From positions 7,314,501-7,378,500 of the forward strand of contig NZ_CP073766.1 of the NCBI RefSeq assembly GCF_018255755.1: 64,000 nt of DNA. Reading direction: 5' to 3'. Under the pieces are notes generated by a model. It was not told the origin of the DNA and did not search any database. It saw only the letters and a list, made by a program, of their open reading frames with translations. Below are positions 1 to 8,691 of the stretch, piece after piece (position 1 is the first letter of the stretch; every line of letters starts with the position of its first letter). A program made the position numbers and the translations under genes. The stretch comes from Chitinophaga sp. HK235 (GTDB lineage: Bacteria > Bacteroidota > Bacteroidia > Chitinophagales > Chitinophagaceae).

Positions 1-581
1 GACCGTCCAAAAAGCTGTCTGGCTTTTTCATCCAGTATGCCTTCCGGATAAGTGGCAGGATGTGTTGAAAATTTAAGCTGGATACGCTGTTCATCCCAGG
101 CCAGTTCCTGGCTGATGAGCAGGGCAGATCCGATGGCATTGGCGCCCATATCACTCCAGGAGAAGCCCCATTCTTCCGAAAAGCCGTCCAGTACCTCTAT
201 TACAGACTGATAGGTGAAGCCGCTAAGGCCACCGATCCATATCTGCTGTTTGCGCGGAAGTCCCGACCAGCGCCACAATTCGCGGCTGTATTTTCCTTCG
301 AAGTAAGCACTGAATATATGTCCGGCCTTATCCATCTGGTTCCATTCGCCGGCATCGTTGAAGAAGTGAAAGGAGGAGCGGGGATAACCTTTGTACCAGG
401 CATTGTTGAGCACGGCCAGCCCGCTGCCATAGATGGCTGCGGTAGCACCGGAGAGTATCCAGACCCTTTCCCTGATGGTGGTATCTGGCAGGGAGAAAAA
501 GGAGGCCTTTTGCTGTGCCGGTGCATGCAGGGTGATCAGCAGGAGAAGAATGATACCCGTCGGGACCCTTCTCCTGTGCAG
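1..581 (-). CDS. DUF2279 family protein, C-terminal end cut by window edge
   Basis: The reverse strand is open from about position 600 to the window edge. It begins with a hydrophobic, signal-peptide-like stretch (GIILLLLITLHAPAQQ) and continues with motifs typical of Bacteroidota DUF2279 proteins: NAWYKGYPRSSFHFFNDAGEW, MDKAGHIFSAY, and EVLDGFSEEWGFSWSDMGAN. These are predicted exported proteins of unknown function. No ATG, GTG or TTG occurs in frame upstream of the signal-like stretch, back to an in-frame TAA inside the neighbouring mutase gene. The start given here is a CTG and is a guess. A perfect palindrome sits exactly on this 5' end. The gene follows the phosphohexomutase by about 57 nt on the same strand and may be co-transcribed with it. 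Family assignment is fairly secure, the start is not. Confidence 0.7.
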   Translation of the reverse strand, partial: MHRRRVPTGIILLLLITLHAPAQQKASFFSLPDTTIRERVWILSGATAAIYGSGLAVLNNAWYKGYPRSSFHFFNDAGEWNQMDKAGHIFSAYFEGKYSRELWRWSGLPRKQQIWIGGLSGFTYQSVIEVLDGFSEEWGFSWSDMGANAIGSALLISQELAWDEQRIQLKFSTHPATYPEGILDEKARQLFGR

Positions 582-591
582 GAGAAGGGTT
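564..591. repeat. Perfect palindrome (REP-like) on the 5' end of the DUF2279 gene
   Basis: Arms ACCCTTCTCCTG and CAGGAGAAGGGT are exact reverse complements with a 2-nt TG loop; a further G-T pair could extend them. CCCTTCTCCTG-type palindromes are a common form of small dispersed repeat. Here it overlaps the start or signal-peptide region of a coding sequence rather than lying between genes. Confidence 0.7.
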
Positions 592-637
592 GTCAGGGCA
601 GTATTCTTTTTTTCAGGTATGATAAAAAGGTATTTTA

Positions 638-2362
638 TTATTTCAGGTGCATATCGGCGATGATACCTTCGATCTTTTTATCGAGATCGGCTGTTACGGC
701 ATCAAAGCTGGCAACGCCATTGAGCGGCGCATTAACGCTGAAGTAAAATTTGATCTTGGGTTCGGTACCGGAGGGACGGGCAGATATTTTGCTGCCGTCG
801 GCCAGCACAAACTGCAGCACATTGGATTTGGGCAGATCCAGCGCTTTTATTTCACCTGTTTTGATGTCTTTTATCTGTTGCAGCTGGTAATCGTACAGGG
901 TCACTACGGGAGAACCGTTGATGGTAGCAGGTGGGTTTTCGCGGTAGCCGCGCATCATCTCTGCTATTTCATCTGCTCCTTTCATCCCTTTTTTGGTGAT
1001 GGAGATCAGGTGTTCCATATAGTAGCCGTACTGCATGTATATGTTGACCAGCAGTTCGAACAGGGATTTACCCTGGCTGCGTGCATAGGCCGCCATTTCA
1101 CAGATCATGGCCACAGAGGAAACTGCGTCTTTATCACGGATGTTGTTACCGATCATATAGCCGTAAGACTCTTCACCGCCACATACAAAGGTTTCGTTGG
1201 GTTCTTTGCGGTGGATGAGGTCTGCGATCCATTTAAAACCGGTGAGGGTATTGTAGCAGTTGATATCGTTTTGAGCGGCAAATACATCGATCAGGTCGGA
1301 GGTTACCACGGTTTTGGCGATAAAGTCGCTGGGGCGCTGTAAGCCTTTACGACGGCGGCCTTCCACGATGTAGTTGAACAGCAGTACGCCGGTCTGGTTA
1401 CCGTTGAGCAGTACCCACTGACCTTTCAGGTCTTTAACGGCAATGCCTACACGGTCAGCGTCGGGGTCGGTACCCAGGAGGATATCAGCGTCGAGTTCTT
1501 TGGCCTTTTTAAGGCCCAGGTTCATGGCTTCAGACTCTTCGGGGTTAGGATACACAACGGTGGGGAAGTTACCGTCGGGTGTAGACTGTTCTTCCACAAT
1601 GTTGACATTGGTGAAGCCGAAGCGCTGCAGTATTTCCGGTACCATGGTGATACCGGTGCCATGGATAGGCGTATAAACGATTTTAAGGTCGTGCTGTTGT
1701 TTGATGATATCGGGATTGATAGACAGGCTTTGCAGTTCCCTGAGGTAGGCTTCGTCTACTTCTTTACCGATGAGGGTGATATTGGCTTCTCCGCCGCTCC
1801 ATTTCACATCATCAGGAGAGGAAATGTTTTCCACTTCCCGGATTACATTTTTATCGTGGGGAGGAACCAGCTGAGCCCCATCGTTCCAGTAGGCTTTGTA
1901 GCCGTTGTATTCTTTGGGGTTGTGAGAGGCGGTGAGTACCACGCCGCCCTGGCATTGCAGATGGCGGATGGTGAAAGAGAGCTCCGGCGTTGGGCGGAGG
2001 CTTTCAAACAGAAACACCTTAATGCCGTTGGCGGCAAATACATTAGCCACCGTTTCCGCAAAAAAGCGGGAATTGTTGCGGCTGTCATGGGCGATGGCTA
2101 CCTTCACTTCTCCGCTAAAGGTCTGTTTCAGGTAGTTGGCAAAGCCCTGGGTGGCCATCCCAACAGTATATTTGTTCATACGGTTGGTACCTACGCCCAT
2201 AATTCCCCTTAATCCACCAGTACCAAACTCGAGATTACGATAAAAAGCATCATTGAGGTCATCGGGGTTACCTTCCTGCATCTTTTTCAGCGTGGCCACT
2301 GTTTCGGCGTCATAGTTACCGTTAAGCCATTGCGATACTCTGTTTTGAATATTTATATCCAT
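638..2362 (-). CDS. Phosphohexomutase (phosphoglucomutase/phosphomannomutase type)
   Basis: A 574-residue cytosolic enzyme of the alpha-D-phosphohexomutase superfamily, interconverting hexose-1-phosphate and hexose-6-phosphate. All four signature sites are present: the phosphoserine loop TASHNP (about 144-149), the Mg-binding DPDADR (about 299-304), the sugar loop GGEESYG (about 394-400), and the C-terminal phosphate-binding RPSGTEPK. The length matches the long phospho-sugar mutase branch common in Bacteroidota. I start it at the ATG giving MDINIQNRVSQW. An upstream in-frame TTG would add 27 hydrophobic residues not expected in this family. It is divergent from pcm, and the DUF2279 gene follows on the same strand. 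Glucose versus mannose preference cannot be read from the sequence. Confidence 0.95.
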   Translation of the reverse strand: MDINIQNRVSQWLNGNYDAETVATLKKMQEGNPDDLNDAFYRNLEFGTGGLRGIMGVGTNRMNKYTVGMATQGFANYLKQTFSGEVKVAIAHDSRNNSRFFAETVANVFAANGIKVFLFESLRPTPELSFTIRHLQCQGGVVLTASHNPKEYNGYKAYWNDGAQLVPPHDKNVIREVENISSPDDVKWSGGEANITLIGKEVDEAYLRELQSLSINPDIIKQQHDLKIVYTPIHGTGITMVPEILQRFGFTNVNIVEEQSTPDGNFPTVVYPNPEESEAMNLGLKKAKELDADILLGTDPDADRVGIAVKDLKGQWVLLNGNQTGVLLFNYIVEGRRRKGLQRPSDFIAKTVVTSDLIDVFAAQNDINCYNTLTGFKWIADLIHRKEPNETFVCGGEESYGYMIGNNIRDKDAVSSVAMICEMAAYARSQGKSLFELLVNIYMQYGYYMEHLISITKKGMKGADEIAEMMRGYRENPPATINGSPVVTLYDYQLQQIKDIKTGEIKALDLPKSNVLQFVLADGSKISARPSGTEPKIKFYFSVNAPLNGVASFDAVTADLDKKIEGIIADMHLK

Positions 2363-2453
2363 AATCGTGTTCTTTTTCCGGGCTGGATGCCCAAATGGAG
2401 TGTAAAGTAAAAATAAAAAAACGAATGTGGGAAATTCCGGCAAGGCAAATTCA

Positions 2454-2482
2454 TTGAAAATCGTAGGTATTGGTTAATTTTG
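2454..2482 (+). promoter_or_regulatory. Bacteroidota-type promoter of pcm
   Basis: TTG at 2454-2456 and TAATTTTG at 2475-2482 (TAnnTTTG consensus) are separated by 18 nt. The -7 box ends only 4 nt before the ATG of pcm, so the transcript would be leaderless or nearly so if this box is used. Confidence 0.5.
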
Positions 2483-2486
2483 CATT

Positions 2487-3140
2487 ATGAGGCGGTATGA
2501 AGATACTTATAAACAAAAAGGATTACGCAAGCAGCTAGTTGATAGTATCCGTCAGAAAGGTATTACAGATGAAAATGTGTTGGCGGCTATTAACACCATC
2601 CCCCGGCACTTTTTCCTTGATACGGCTTTCGAGAGCATTGCATATGATGACAGAGCCTTCCCTATCGGAGAAGGACAAACGATTTCACAGCCTTATACGG
2701 TGGCCTATCAGACCCAGCTGCTTGAACCCAGGCCGTACGAGAAAATATTGGAAATTGGTACTGGCAGTGGCTACCAGGCCTGTGTCCTGGCAGAGCTGAA
2801 GATGAACGTGTTTACCATCGAACGCCAGAAGCGGCTGTTCGACGAGGTGAAAGCCTTTCCTTTCAAAAGTAAATATCCCAACTTGCGCCTCTTCTATGGT
2901 GATGGTTATGAAGGATTACCTTCCTATGCCCCCTTCGATAAGGTGCTGGTGACTGCCGCCGCTCCGCATATCCCCGAAAAGCTGTTACAACAGCTGAAAA
3001 TCGGTGGCAAAATGGTGATCCCTGTGGGAGGCCAGGAAGTACAGCGGATGCTACGCATCACCAAAATAAGCGACACGGAAACTGAACAGGAACTGTTTGA
3101 TAACTTTTCCTTTGTGCCGATGCTCGCGGGCAAACAGTAA
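2487..3140 (+). CDS. pcm: Protein-L-isoaspartate O-methyltransferase
   Basis: A 217-residue cytosolic SAM-dependent methyltransferase that methylates isoaspartyl residues in aged proteins so they can be repaired. SAM motif I is clear (EIGTGSGYQ, about 89-97), preceded by the family-typical IPRHFFLD and GEGQTISQPYTVA segments. The start MRRYEDTYKQKGLRKQLV is the usual N-terminus of Bacteroidota homologues. The gene is divergent from the mutase and convergent with the receptor at 3243, separated from it by a hairpin terminator. Its TAA stop forms the first bases of a dispersed AACTGTG repeat. Confidence 0.95.
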   Translation: MRRYEDTYKQKGLRKQLVDSIRQKGITDENVLAAINTIPRHFFLDTAFESIAYDDRAFPIGEGQTISQPYTVAYQTQLLEPRPYEKILEIGTGSGYQACVLAELKMNVFTIERQKRLFDEVKAFPFKSKYPNLRLFYGDGYEGLPSYAPFDKVLVTAAAPHIPEKLLQQLKIGGKMVIPVGGQEVQRMLRITKISDTETEQELFDNFSFVPMLAGKQ

Positions 3141-3175
3141 CTGTGTGCATGTGATGTCAATGATGTGCCTGATGG
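3139..3175 (+). repeat. AACTGTG/TGATG dispersed repeat, copy 1
   Basis: It starts with AACTGTG, the first AA coming from the pcm stop codon, then GCATGTGATG, TGATG and CCTGATGG blocks. It aligns by eye with the copies at 8620, 23393 and 23530 and shares its head with the three units around 41.6-41.8 kb. Confidence 0.5.
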
Positions 3176-3186
3176 GCGGATATATA

Positions 3187-3227
3187 GCGAAAGCCCCTGT
3201 TGATCAATTGTCAGCAGGGGCTTCGCG
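3187..3227. terminator. Bidirectional hairpin terminator between pcm and the receptor
   Basis: GCGAA-AGCCCCTG pairs with CAGGGGCT-TCGC around a roughly 15-nt loop, followed by a short T run on the + strand. It lies between convergent genes. Confidence 0.7.
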
Positions 3228-3242
3228 TTTTATGTTAGTTGA

Positions 3243-5738
3243 TTACAATCTTCCTTTTTCTTTAGGTTTTTCCTCTTCCTTCTCTTCCGGTTTCTCTTCT
3301 TCTTCGGGCTGCACTTTCTTTTTCTTAAACAGATTAGGGTCCATTTTACCAAAGCGGTACCGCACATTAATACGGATGAAACGGGTGGCACGCTTGCGCT
3401 CATAGTCCTGAATAAACACCGGTGTTTCATAATGGGAACTATACTGCTGGGTATTCAGTAGGTCTGAAATATTAAGGGCGATTACCAGCGCCTTGTTTTT
3501 CAGCACTTCCTTCCTTACACCCAGGTCTATGCCGTTCATGGCCCGGAAGGTGCCCTGCGGCTGTATCCGCGGCGAACGGTAATGACCACTCAACTCGATA
3601 CTGTACCGGGAAGGCAGGCGGAACTGTGTGTTGGCGTTGAGACCATAGCTGAAGTTTTCATTGCTGACAGTAACACTGGTGAGTTTGTTATATTCCAGGT
3701 TCAGGTTGGCATTCACCTTCCACCATTTAAACAGATTAAGGCTGTATGATACATTGCCCCCGATATTTTGCTGGGTGGCGAGGTTCATGGGTTTGGTAGT
3801 AGTGATGCCGGTAACAGTGTCCAGGGTACTGATACGGTCTATATTGTCGTTGGTTTGCGCATAGTAGGTACTGGTGCTGAAATAGTTGTTGGACTTGGGA
3901 TAATAGACGGAATAACTCATTTCAAACTTATGCGACAACGCCGGTTTCAGCTCCGGATTGCCAATACGGATGTTCTGGGGATCGGAGTTGTTGAAATAAG
4001 GCAGCAGCTGATCGAAGTTGGGTCGGTCTATACGGGTAGAATAGTTGAATACCAGGCTCTGGTTCTGGTTTTTAGGCATATTGTATTTGAGGAACACGCT
4101 GGGAAACAGGTTGAAGAATTTGTTGTCTACCGTTGTGTCCCGGGTAAAGGAATAACCTTTGAGATAGGACTGTTCGGCCCTGATACCTATCTGGTAACCC
4201 AGATTGCCAATGGCATTGGCAAAATTGAGGTAGCCTGCATGGATATCTTCTTCGTAATCGTACTGGTTAGACAGCTGGTTACTTTTTTTGAATGTCTGGA
4301 GGTCCCAGTTGTAGAGCATGGCCGTATAGTCGTTACTGATATGTCGCAGGGTGCTTTTGACGCCGGCTTCCAGCTTGCCTTTTTTGCCGAAGGGCATGGT
4401 ATAGTCTGACTGAATGTTCCAGAAACGGTTGCCGTTTTTGCCGGTATTCTGCTGCCAGTTGGGATTGGCGAGCGTATCGATACCAGCTTTGCGGTACTGG
4501 GTGCGGTAGTCGCTGTTGCTGGCGGAGCGGTTGCCACTGTAGCTGACATAGGCGGTCAGCTCCTGGTTGGGCTTTTTGAAAGTATGTTTGTAGTTCAGGC
4601 TGGTATTGTTGTTATAGCCATCGTTGCGGCTGGTATTGTTGCGGTTGCCGTCGCGGATGCTTTCGCGGTTTTCATTGAGATAATTCAGGAAAATGTTGTC
4701 TTCATTTTTGCCGAAATTATGGTTGATGCCTTCCGCGATGGTGAAGGTATTGTGGTCGTCGAGGAAGTAGTCGAAGCCGAAGCGGCCGCCGTTGTTGCCG
4801 TTGCTGTTGTTGTTACGGCTGTCCTGGGAGAAGAAGGTGGTATGGCTGCTATCGGGAACGAGGTTTTGGCGGAAGCTGTAACCGCTGCCGCCGATGGATT
4901 CGTAGCGGCCGTTGTAGTTGCCGAAGAAGTTGAAGCGGCGCATACGCAGGCTGGCGTTGGCACTACCGTTGACCTGCCCGCGGGTGGCCACGCCGGCATT
5001 AAACATCACGTTGTAGCCGATAGCCTTATCTTTTTTCAGGACGATATTGATAATGCCTCCGCCGCCCTGGGCTTCGAATTTGGCGGAAGGGTTGTTGATC
5101 ACCTCCACGCGGTCGATACTTTCTGCCGGAATCATCTGCAGGGCTGTTTTAGCATCACCAAAAGGAGAGGGTTTGCCATCTACATAGATAGTGACGCTTT
5201 TGCCGCGAAGGGTTACATTGTCGTCTATGTCTACATCTACGCTGGGTATGTTTTTGAGAATATCGGTACCGGTACCGCCTTCTGCATTGATCATGCTGCC
5301 GGCATCAAACACCTGCCGGTCTATCTGCATGGAGAAGGCTGGTTTTTCCGCTTTTATCTCTACCGCATTCAGCACTTTACCGGCTGCCTGCAGGCGCAGG
5401 GTGCCGGCAAAAGCATTTTTACCGGCTGTCACCCGGATGGCTTTCTCCAGTTTGTCATAGCCCATAAAAGTGATACGGAGCACATATATGCCCGGTGTTA
5501 CACTGTTGAAGGCGAAGGTGCCGGCTGGTGTGGTGTACATACCGGTAACCATGGAGGAATCGGTTTGCTGCAGTAATACCACGGAGGCATATTCCACGGG
5601 TTTCCCGCTTACTGCATCCGCTACTTTACCGGTTACTTTCACAGGAGTGGATTCCGGCGTTTGTGCGTTCAGGTTAGACAAGGCGAGGCAAAGCAGGGCT
5701 GCCCCTGAAAGAAATCTTAGCATCCGTAATGTTAGCAT
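3243..5738 (-). CDS. TonB-dependent-receptor-like outer-membrane beta-barrel protein
   Basis: 831 residues: signal peptide (about 1-25, ending LSNLNAQ), a CarboxypepD-regulatory-like beta-sandwich (about 34-110, with GKPVEYASVVLLQQTDSSMV), a TonB plug (about 150-240, with GTDILKNIPSVDVD, IYVDGKPSP and GGIINIVLKK), and a C-terminal OMP_b-brl_3 type beta-barrel. The end is a Lys/Glu-rich tail (KKKKVQPEEEEKPEE...). Such proteins sit in the outer membrane and probably import or bind an unknown ligand. It is paralogous to the next gene, 150 bp upstream, with the same order and wording of domains. ATGs at codons 1 and 6 both give a good signal peptide. Ligand unknown; no surface lipoprotein partner is adjacent. 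Confidence 0.9.
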   Translation of the reverse strand: MLTLRMLRFLSGAALLCLALSNLNAQTPESTPVKVTGKVADAVSGKPVEYASVVLLQQTDSSMVTGMYTTPAGTFAFNSVTPGIYVLRITFMGYDKLEKAIRVTAGKNAFAGTLRLQAAGKVLNAVEIKAEKPAFSMQIDRQVFDAGSMINAEGGTGTDILKNIPSVDVDIDDNVTLRGKSVTIYVDGKPSPFGDAKTALQMIPAESIDRVEVINNPSAKFEAQGGGGIINIVLKKDKAIGYNVMFNAGVATRGQVNGSANASLRMRRFNFFGNYNGRYESIGGSGYSFRQNLVPDSSHTTFFSQDSRNNNSNGNNGGRFGFDYFLDDHNTFTIAEGINHNFGKNEDNIFLNYLNENRESIRDGNRNNTSRNDGYNNNTSLNYKHTFKKPNQELTAYVSYSGNRSASNSDYRTQYRKAGIDTLANPNWQQNTGKNGNRFWNIQSDYTMPFGKKGKLEAGVKSTLRHISNDYTAMLYNWDLQTFKKSNQLSNQYDYEEDIHAGYLNFANAIGNLGYQIGIRAEQSYLKGYSFTRDTTVDNKFFNLFPSVFLKYNMPKNQNQSLVFNYSTRIDRPNFDQLLPYFNNSDPQNIRIGNPELKPALSHKFEMSYSVYYPKSNNYFSTSTYYAQTNDNIDRISTLDTVTGITTTKPMNLATQQNIGGNVSYSLNLFKWWKVNANLNLEYNKLTSVTVSNENFSYGLNANTQFRLPSRYSIELSGHYRSPRIQPQGTFRAMNGIDLGVRKEVLKNKALVIALNISDLLNTQQYSSHYETPVFIQDYERKRATRFIRINVRYRFGKMDPNLFKKKKVQPEEEEKPEEKEEEKPKEKGRL

Positions 5739-5762
5739 CCGTTAAATCTGGCTGATCTGCTA

Positions 5763-5812
5763 TAAAAGTAACAGACACACTTTAAAATGTTCTCTAATTG
5801 GGATGAATGGTC
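5763..5812 (-). promoter_or_regulatory. Putative promoter and upstream box of the 3243-5738 receptor
   Basis: On the minus strand a near-consensus -7 box TACTTTTA (5763-5770) lies about 25 nt before the start codon. Upstream is GACCATTCATCC (5801-5812), also found as GACCATTCACCC before the paralogous receptor. CCATTCATC resembles LytTR-type regulator boxes. Confidence 0.35.
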
Positions 5813-5826
5813 TATTCAAAAAGATA

Positions 5827-5858
5827 GCCGGCAGTGCGCATTAGCGCTTGCTGCCGGC
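5827..5858 (-). terminator. Terminator of the 5888-8470 receptor gene
   Basis: Arms GCCGGCAG and CTGCCGGC with an internal GCGC/GCGC pairing. On the minus strand the stem is followed by TATCTTTTTG. Confidence 0.65.
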
Positions 5859-5887
5859 CTGGTTTTGCATTCACCTTCTTTTATACG

Positions 5888-8470
5888 TTAGAAACTCTGC
5901 ATAGGGTCGCCCATCTGCATGTCGTTGTTGTTTTGTGATTTTTTCTTTTTAAACAGGGCTGTGTCAAACTTACCAAAGCGGTAGCTGAAGTTGAGTTTCA
6001 GGATACGGGATTCTCTTTTACGGATATAATCCTGTGTAAAAGCCGGTGTTACCTGGTTCAACTCATACTGCCGGGTGTTGAAAACATCAGACAGGCTCAG
6101 GGTGAGCGATGCTGCTTTGTTTTTCAGGAAGTCTTTGCGGACAGCTACATCTACCGTGCTGAAACCTTTGATGGTGCCTTGTGAGGAGCTGGGTATCATC
6201 ATGAAACCACCGCCTCCGCCACCACGGCCACCACCGCCGCCGCCACCGCCGGAAGAAGGCAGTGCAATGGTAGGTGCCTGATAAGTACCACTGATCTGTA
6301 CAGTGAAATTGGCAGGCAGTTTTGTTTCTGAATTGATCTTCGCCAGCCAGCTGAAACCACTGTTGTTGAAGTGCTGATCTTTGGTGCTGACTTTCATATC
6401 AGTCTGGTACAGGTTCACGTTGGACGTGAGGTCCCATCCTTTTACCACCTGGTTTTTCATCGTGATCTCGGCACCATAGGAGTTGCTTCTGTTGGCGTTG
6501 ATAAACTGCGTCAGCAGTGTGTCAGCACCGATAGGCGTGGTAATGGTGGAGATCATATTGTTGGTATTGCGGAAATAAACGCTGGCGAGGAGGTTGCTGT
6601 TTTTCCAGTTTTTCACGTAGGAAAACTCCATGCTGTTGGTATACTCCGGCTTCAGGTTAGGATTGCCTTCCCGCTGGTTTTGCGGATCGCTGTAGTCGCG
6701 ATAGGGAATCAGCTGGAAGAAGTTGGGCCTGTTTACCCGGCGGGAATAGTTGAGCTGCAGCTCCTGATCTTTCTTCAGTTTCTGGGAGAGGTATATGCTG
6801 GGAAAGAAACCGGGAACAGCTTTGGTGGGCTTGTAATGGATGCCCTGGTTTTCTCCGGCATATACGTATTGTTCGATACGCAGACCGGCCTGGTAGCCGA
6901 AATTGCCCATGGTATTGGAGAAATTGGCATAGCCGGCGTAAATCTCTTCGTTGTATTTGTAGCTGGTAGACAGCACGGTGTTAGGCACCATCACATTGTT
7001 GAGGGTGTCTTTATCGAATACCTCATAATCGCTGGTGTAGTCGCGCAGCGTGACTTTAGCACCGGCTTCCAGTTTACCGTTTTTACCTACCGGATTGGTG
7101 TAATCAGTTTGTATGGTGATGAAAGTGGTTTTGCCGGCGGTATTGTTGGTCTGGAACATAGGCTGCCCTAATGCAATACCCTGGGGATTCAGGGCCTGGG
7201 TGAGGTAATCACCGTTACGGTTGTTGGAGCTTCTGTTGTAGTTTAAATCGGCAGACCATTCTTTGTTGGGTTTGGCATAAGTATGCTTAAAACCCAGCGC
7301 GGTAGTATAGTTGCGGAAGCCGAACTTGTTGTTGTTCTGACGGTCGCTTTTACCGGTGATGTTATGATGTGTGTCAGAAAAAGTGCTGAGCAGGTCTTCA
7401 TAGTTGTTGAAGTTGCCTGCTACAATGTTTTGTGACAGGGAGATGGTATTACGATTGTCCAGGGAGTAGTCGAGACCGAAGCGGCCGAACTGGAACAGCG
7501 GTTTGCTTTTGCTGTTGCTGTTTTGCAGCAGGTAGTTGGTGTCGGCCACGGTGCCGCTTCTGAAGTTGCTGCGGGAGGTGGTGCCTTCGCCCCAGGTTTG
7601 ATTGGCGTTGATGTTGTAGTTGGCGAATACATTGAATTTACCCTGGCGGATGTTGATATTGCCACCGCCGTTGTATTTGTTGCCGGTACCGATACCACCT
7701 TGTATGGAGCCGTTGAAGCCGGCTTTTTTGTTTTTCTTGAGTACAATGTTGAGGATACCGGACATGCCTTCCGCATCGTATCGTGCGGAGGGATTGGTGA
7801 CGAGTTCCACACTTTCGATGGCGTCTGCGGGGATCTGGTCGAGGGTGAGGGTAGAGGGTTTGCCGTCTACAAAGATGTTGGGTGCCGCATTGCGTACGCT
7901 GACGTTGCCGTCGAGGTCCACATTGACGGAAGGAATATTTTTCAGTACGTCGGTGGCGGTGCCGCCTACGCTGGTGAGGTTACGGTCTACGTTGAACACC
8001 TTTTTGTCGATGCCCATGGTAAAGGCGCTTTTCTGACCGGTTATTTCCACACTCTGCAGTGTTTTCACGTTGGGCTGCATTTTAATGTTGCCCAGGTCCT
8101 GTTCGGTGGTCTGTGGTGTGATGGTCACTTTTTTCTGTAGTGCGGTATAGCCCATAAAATTGATGCGGACAATTAAAGGGCCGAAAGGGAGACCTTCCAG
8201 GTTAAACTCACCATTTGTTTTGGTGAGCATGCCGGTTACCACGGAGGAGTCACGTTGCCGCAGCAGGGCTACGGAAGCGTAAGGAATGGGTTTGCCACTG
8301 GAAGCATCGATGAGTTTACCGTAAAGTCTGCCTATCTGCGGCATATCAGGCCGGTTTTTCCCATTGGGCGCGTTTTGCGCTGCTGATGGTCTTCCGTTTG
8401 CGGGAGCCTGGGCAAAGGTCTGTATTTGCCACATTAAAAAGCCTGCAAGAAACAGGTAGCGTTTTTTCAT
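5888..8470 (-). CDS. TonB-dependent-receptor-like outer-membrane beta-barrel protein (paralogue)
   Basis: 860 residues with the same architecture as the gene at 3243: signal peptide (MKKRYLFLAGFLMWQIQTFAQA), CarboxypepD-like domain with GKPIPYASVALLRQRDSSVV, plug with ATDVLKNIPSVNVD and NIFVDGKPSTL, then a beta-barrel. It differs by a very glycine-rich insert in the barrel (a run of eight Gly, an Arg, then six Gly, encoded near 6205-6250), probably an external loop. The C-terminus FGKFDTALFKKKKSQ matches the sister protein FGKMDPNLFKKKKVQ. Each gene has its own terminator and promoter signals, so they look like separate transcription units that arose by tandem duplication. Substrate unknown. 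Confidence 0.9.
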   Translation of the reverse strand: MKKRYLFLAGFLMWQIQTFAQAPANGRPSAAQNAPNGKNRPDMPQIGRLYGKLIDASSGKPIPYASVALLRQRDSSVVTGMLTKTNGEFNLEGLPFGPLIVRINFMGYTALQKKVTITPQTTEQDLGNIKMQPNVKTLQSVEITGQKSAFTMGIDKKVFNVDRNLTSVGGTATDVLKNIPSVNVDLDGNVSVRNAAPNIFVDGKPSTLTLDQIPADAIESVELVTNPSARYDAEGMSGILNIVLKKNKKAGFNGSIQGGIGTGNKYNGGGNINIRQGKFNVFANYNINANQTWGEGTTSRSNFRSGTVADTNYLLQNSNSKSKPLFQFGRFGLDYSLDNRNTISLSQNIVAGNFNNYEDLLSTFSDTHHNITGKSDRQNNNKFGFRNYTTALGFKHTYAKPNKEWSADLNYNRSSNNRNGDYLTQALNPQGIALGQPMFQTNNTAGKTTFITIQTDYTNPVGKNGKLEAGAKVTLRDYTSDYEVFDKDTLNNVMVPNTVLSTSYKYNEEIYAGYANFSNTMGNFGYQAGLRIEQYVYAGENQGIHYKPTKAVPGFFPSIYLSQKLKKDQELQLNYSRRVNRPNFFQLIPYRDYSDPQNQREGNPNLKPEYTNSMEFSYVKNWKNSNLLASVYFRNTNNMISTITTPIGADTLLTQFINANRSNSYGAEITMKNQVVKGWDLTSNVNLYQTDMKVSTKDQHFNNSGFSWLAKINSETKLPANFTVQISGTYQAPTIALPSSGGGGGGGGRGGGGGGFMMIPSSSQGTIKGFSTVDVAVRKDFLKNKAASLTLSLSDVFNTRQYELNQVTPAFTQDYIRKRESRILKLNFSYRFGKFDTALFKKKKSQNNNDMQMGDPMQSF

Positions 8471-8509
8471 CCTCGTGTTTTTTTCTCCGGACTCTGTGTC
8501 AGATTACAG

Positions 8510-8558
8510 CAAAAGTATCGGGGAGTGAGGGTGAATGGTCGGATATTGTGATGAGTGG
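8510..8558 (-). promoter_or_regulatory. Promoter and LytTR-like direct repeat of the 5888-8470 receptor
   Basis: On the minus strand a perfect -7 box TACTTTTG (8510-8517) lies about 39 nt before the ATG. Upstream are CCATTCACC (8530-8538) and CCACTCATC (8550-8558), two similar 9-mers exactly 20 bp apart in the same orientation, the arrangement typical of LytTR response-regulator sites. Confidence 0.4.
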
Positions 8559-8580
8559 ATTTTTTCCCGCAGGAAATCAT

Positions 8581-8603
8581 AAAAAAGACCCGTAGAAGGT
8601 CTT
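8581..8603 (-). terminator. Terminator of the DUF445 gene
   Basis: On the minus strand AAGACC, a 7-nt loop, GGTCTT and a continuing T run. Confidence 0.6.
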
Positions 8604-8619
8604 AACAGTAGTTAACAGA

Positions 8620-8658
8620 AACGTTGATGCATGTGATGATGCAGATGTTCCTGATGTG
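8620..8658 (+). repeat. AACTGTG/TGATG dispersed repeat, copy 2
   Basis: AACGTTGATGCATGTGATG, then GATGTTCCTGATGTG; it aligns with copy 1 and copy 3 in length and block order. It lies between the DUF445 stop and its terminator. Confidence 0.45.
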
Positions 8659-8691
8659 TTTTTAGATTGTTTTTGTGATGATAGCAGCGGT

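Noticed and set aside
318..746. Open frames on the + strand over the first 750 bases and across the mutase gene
   Set aside because: They lie opposite clear coding sequence with family motifs on the minus strand and show no domain of their own.
4584..5576. 330-codon + strand frame opposite the first receptor, Val/Ala-rich
   Set aside because: An antisense shadow of the Asn/Gly-rich barrel; its composition is an artefact of complementary codons.
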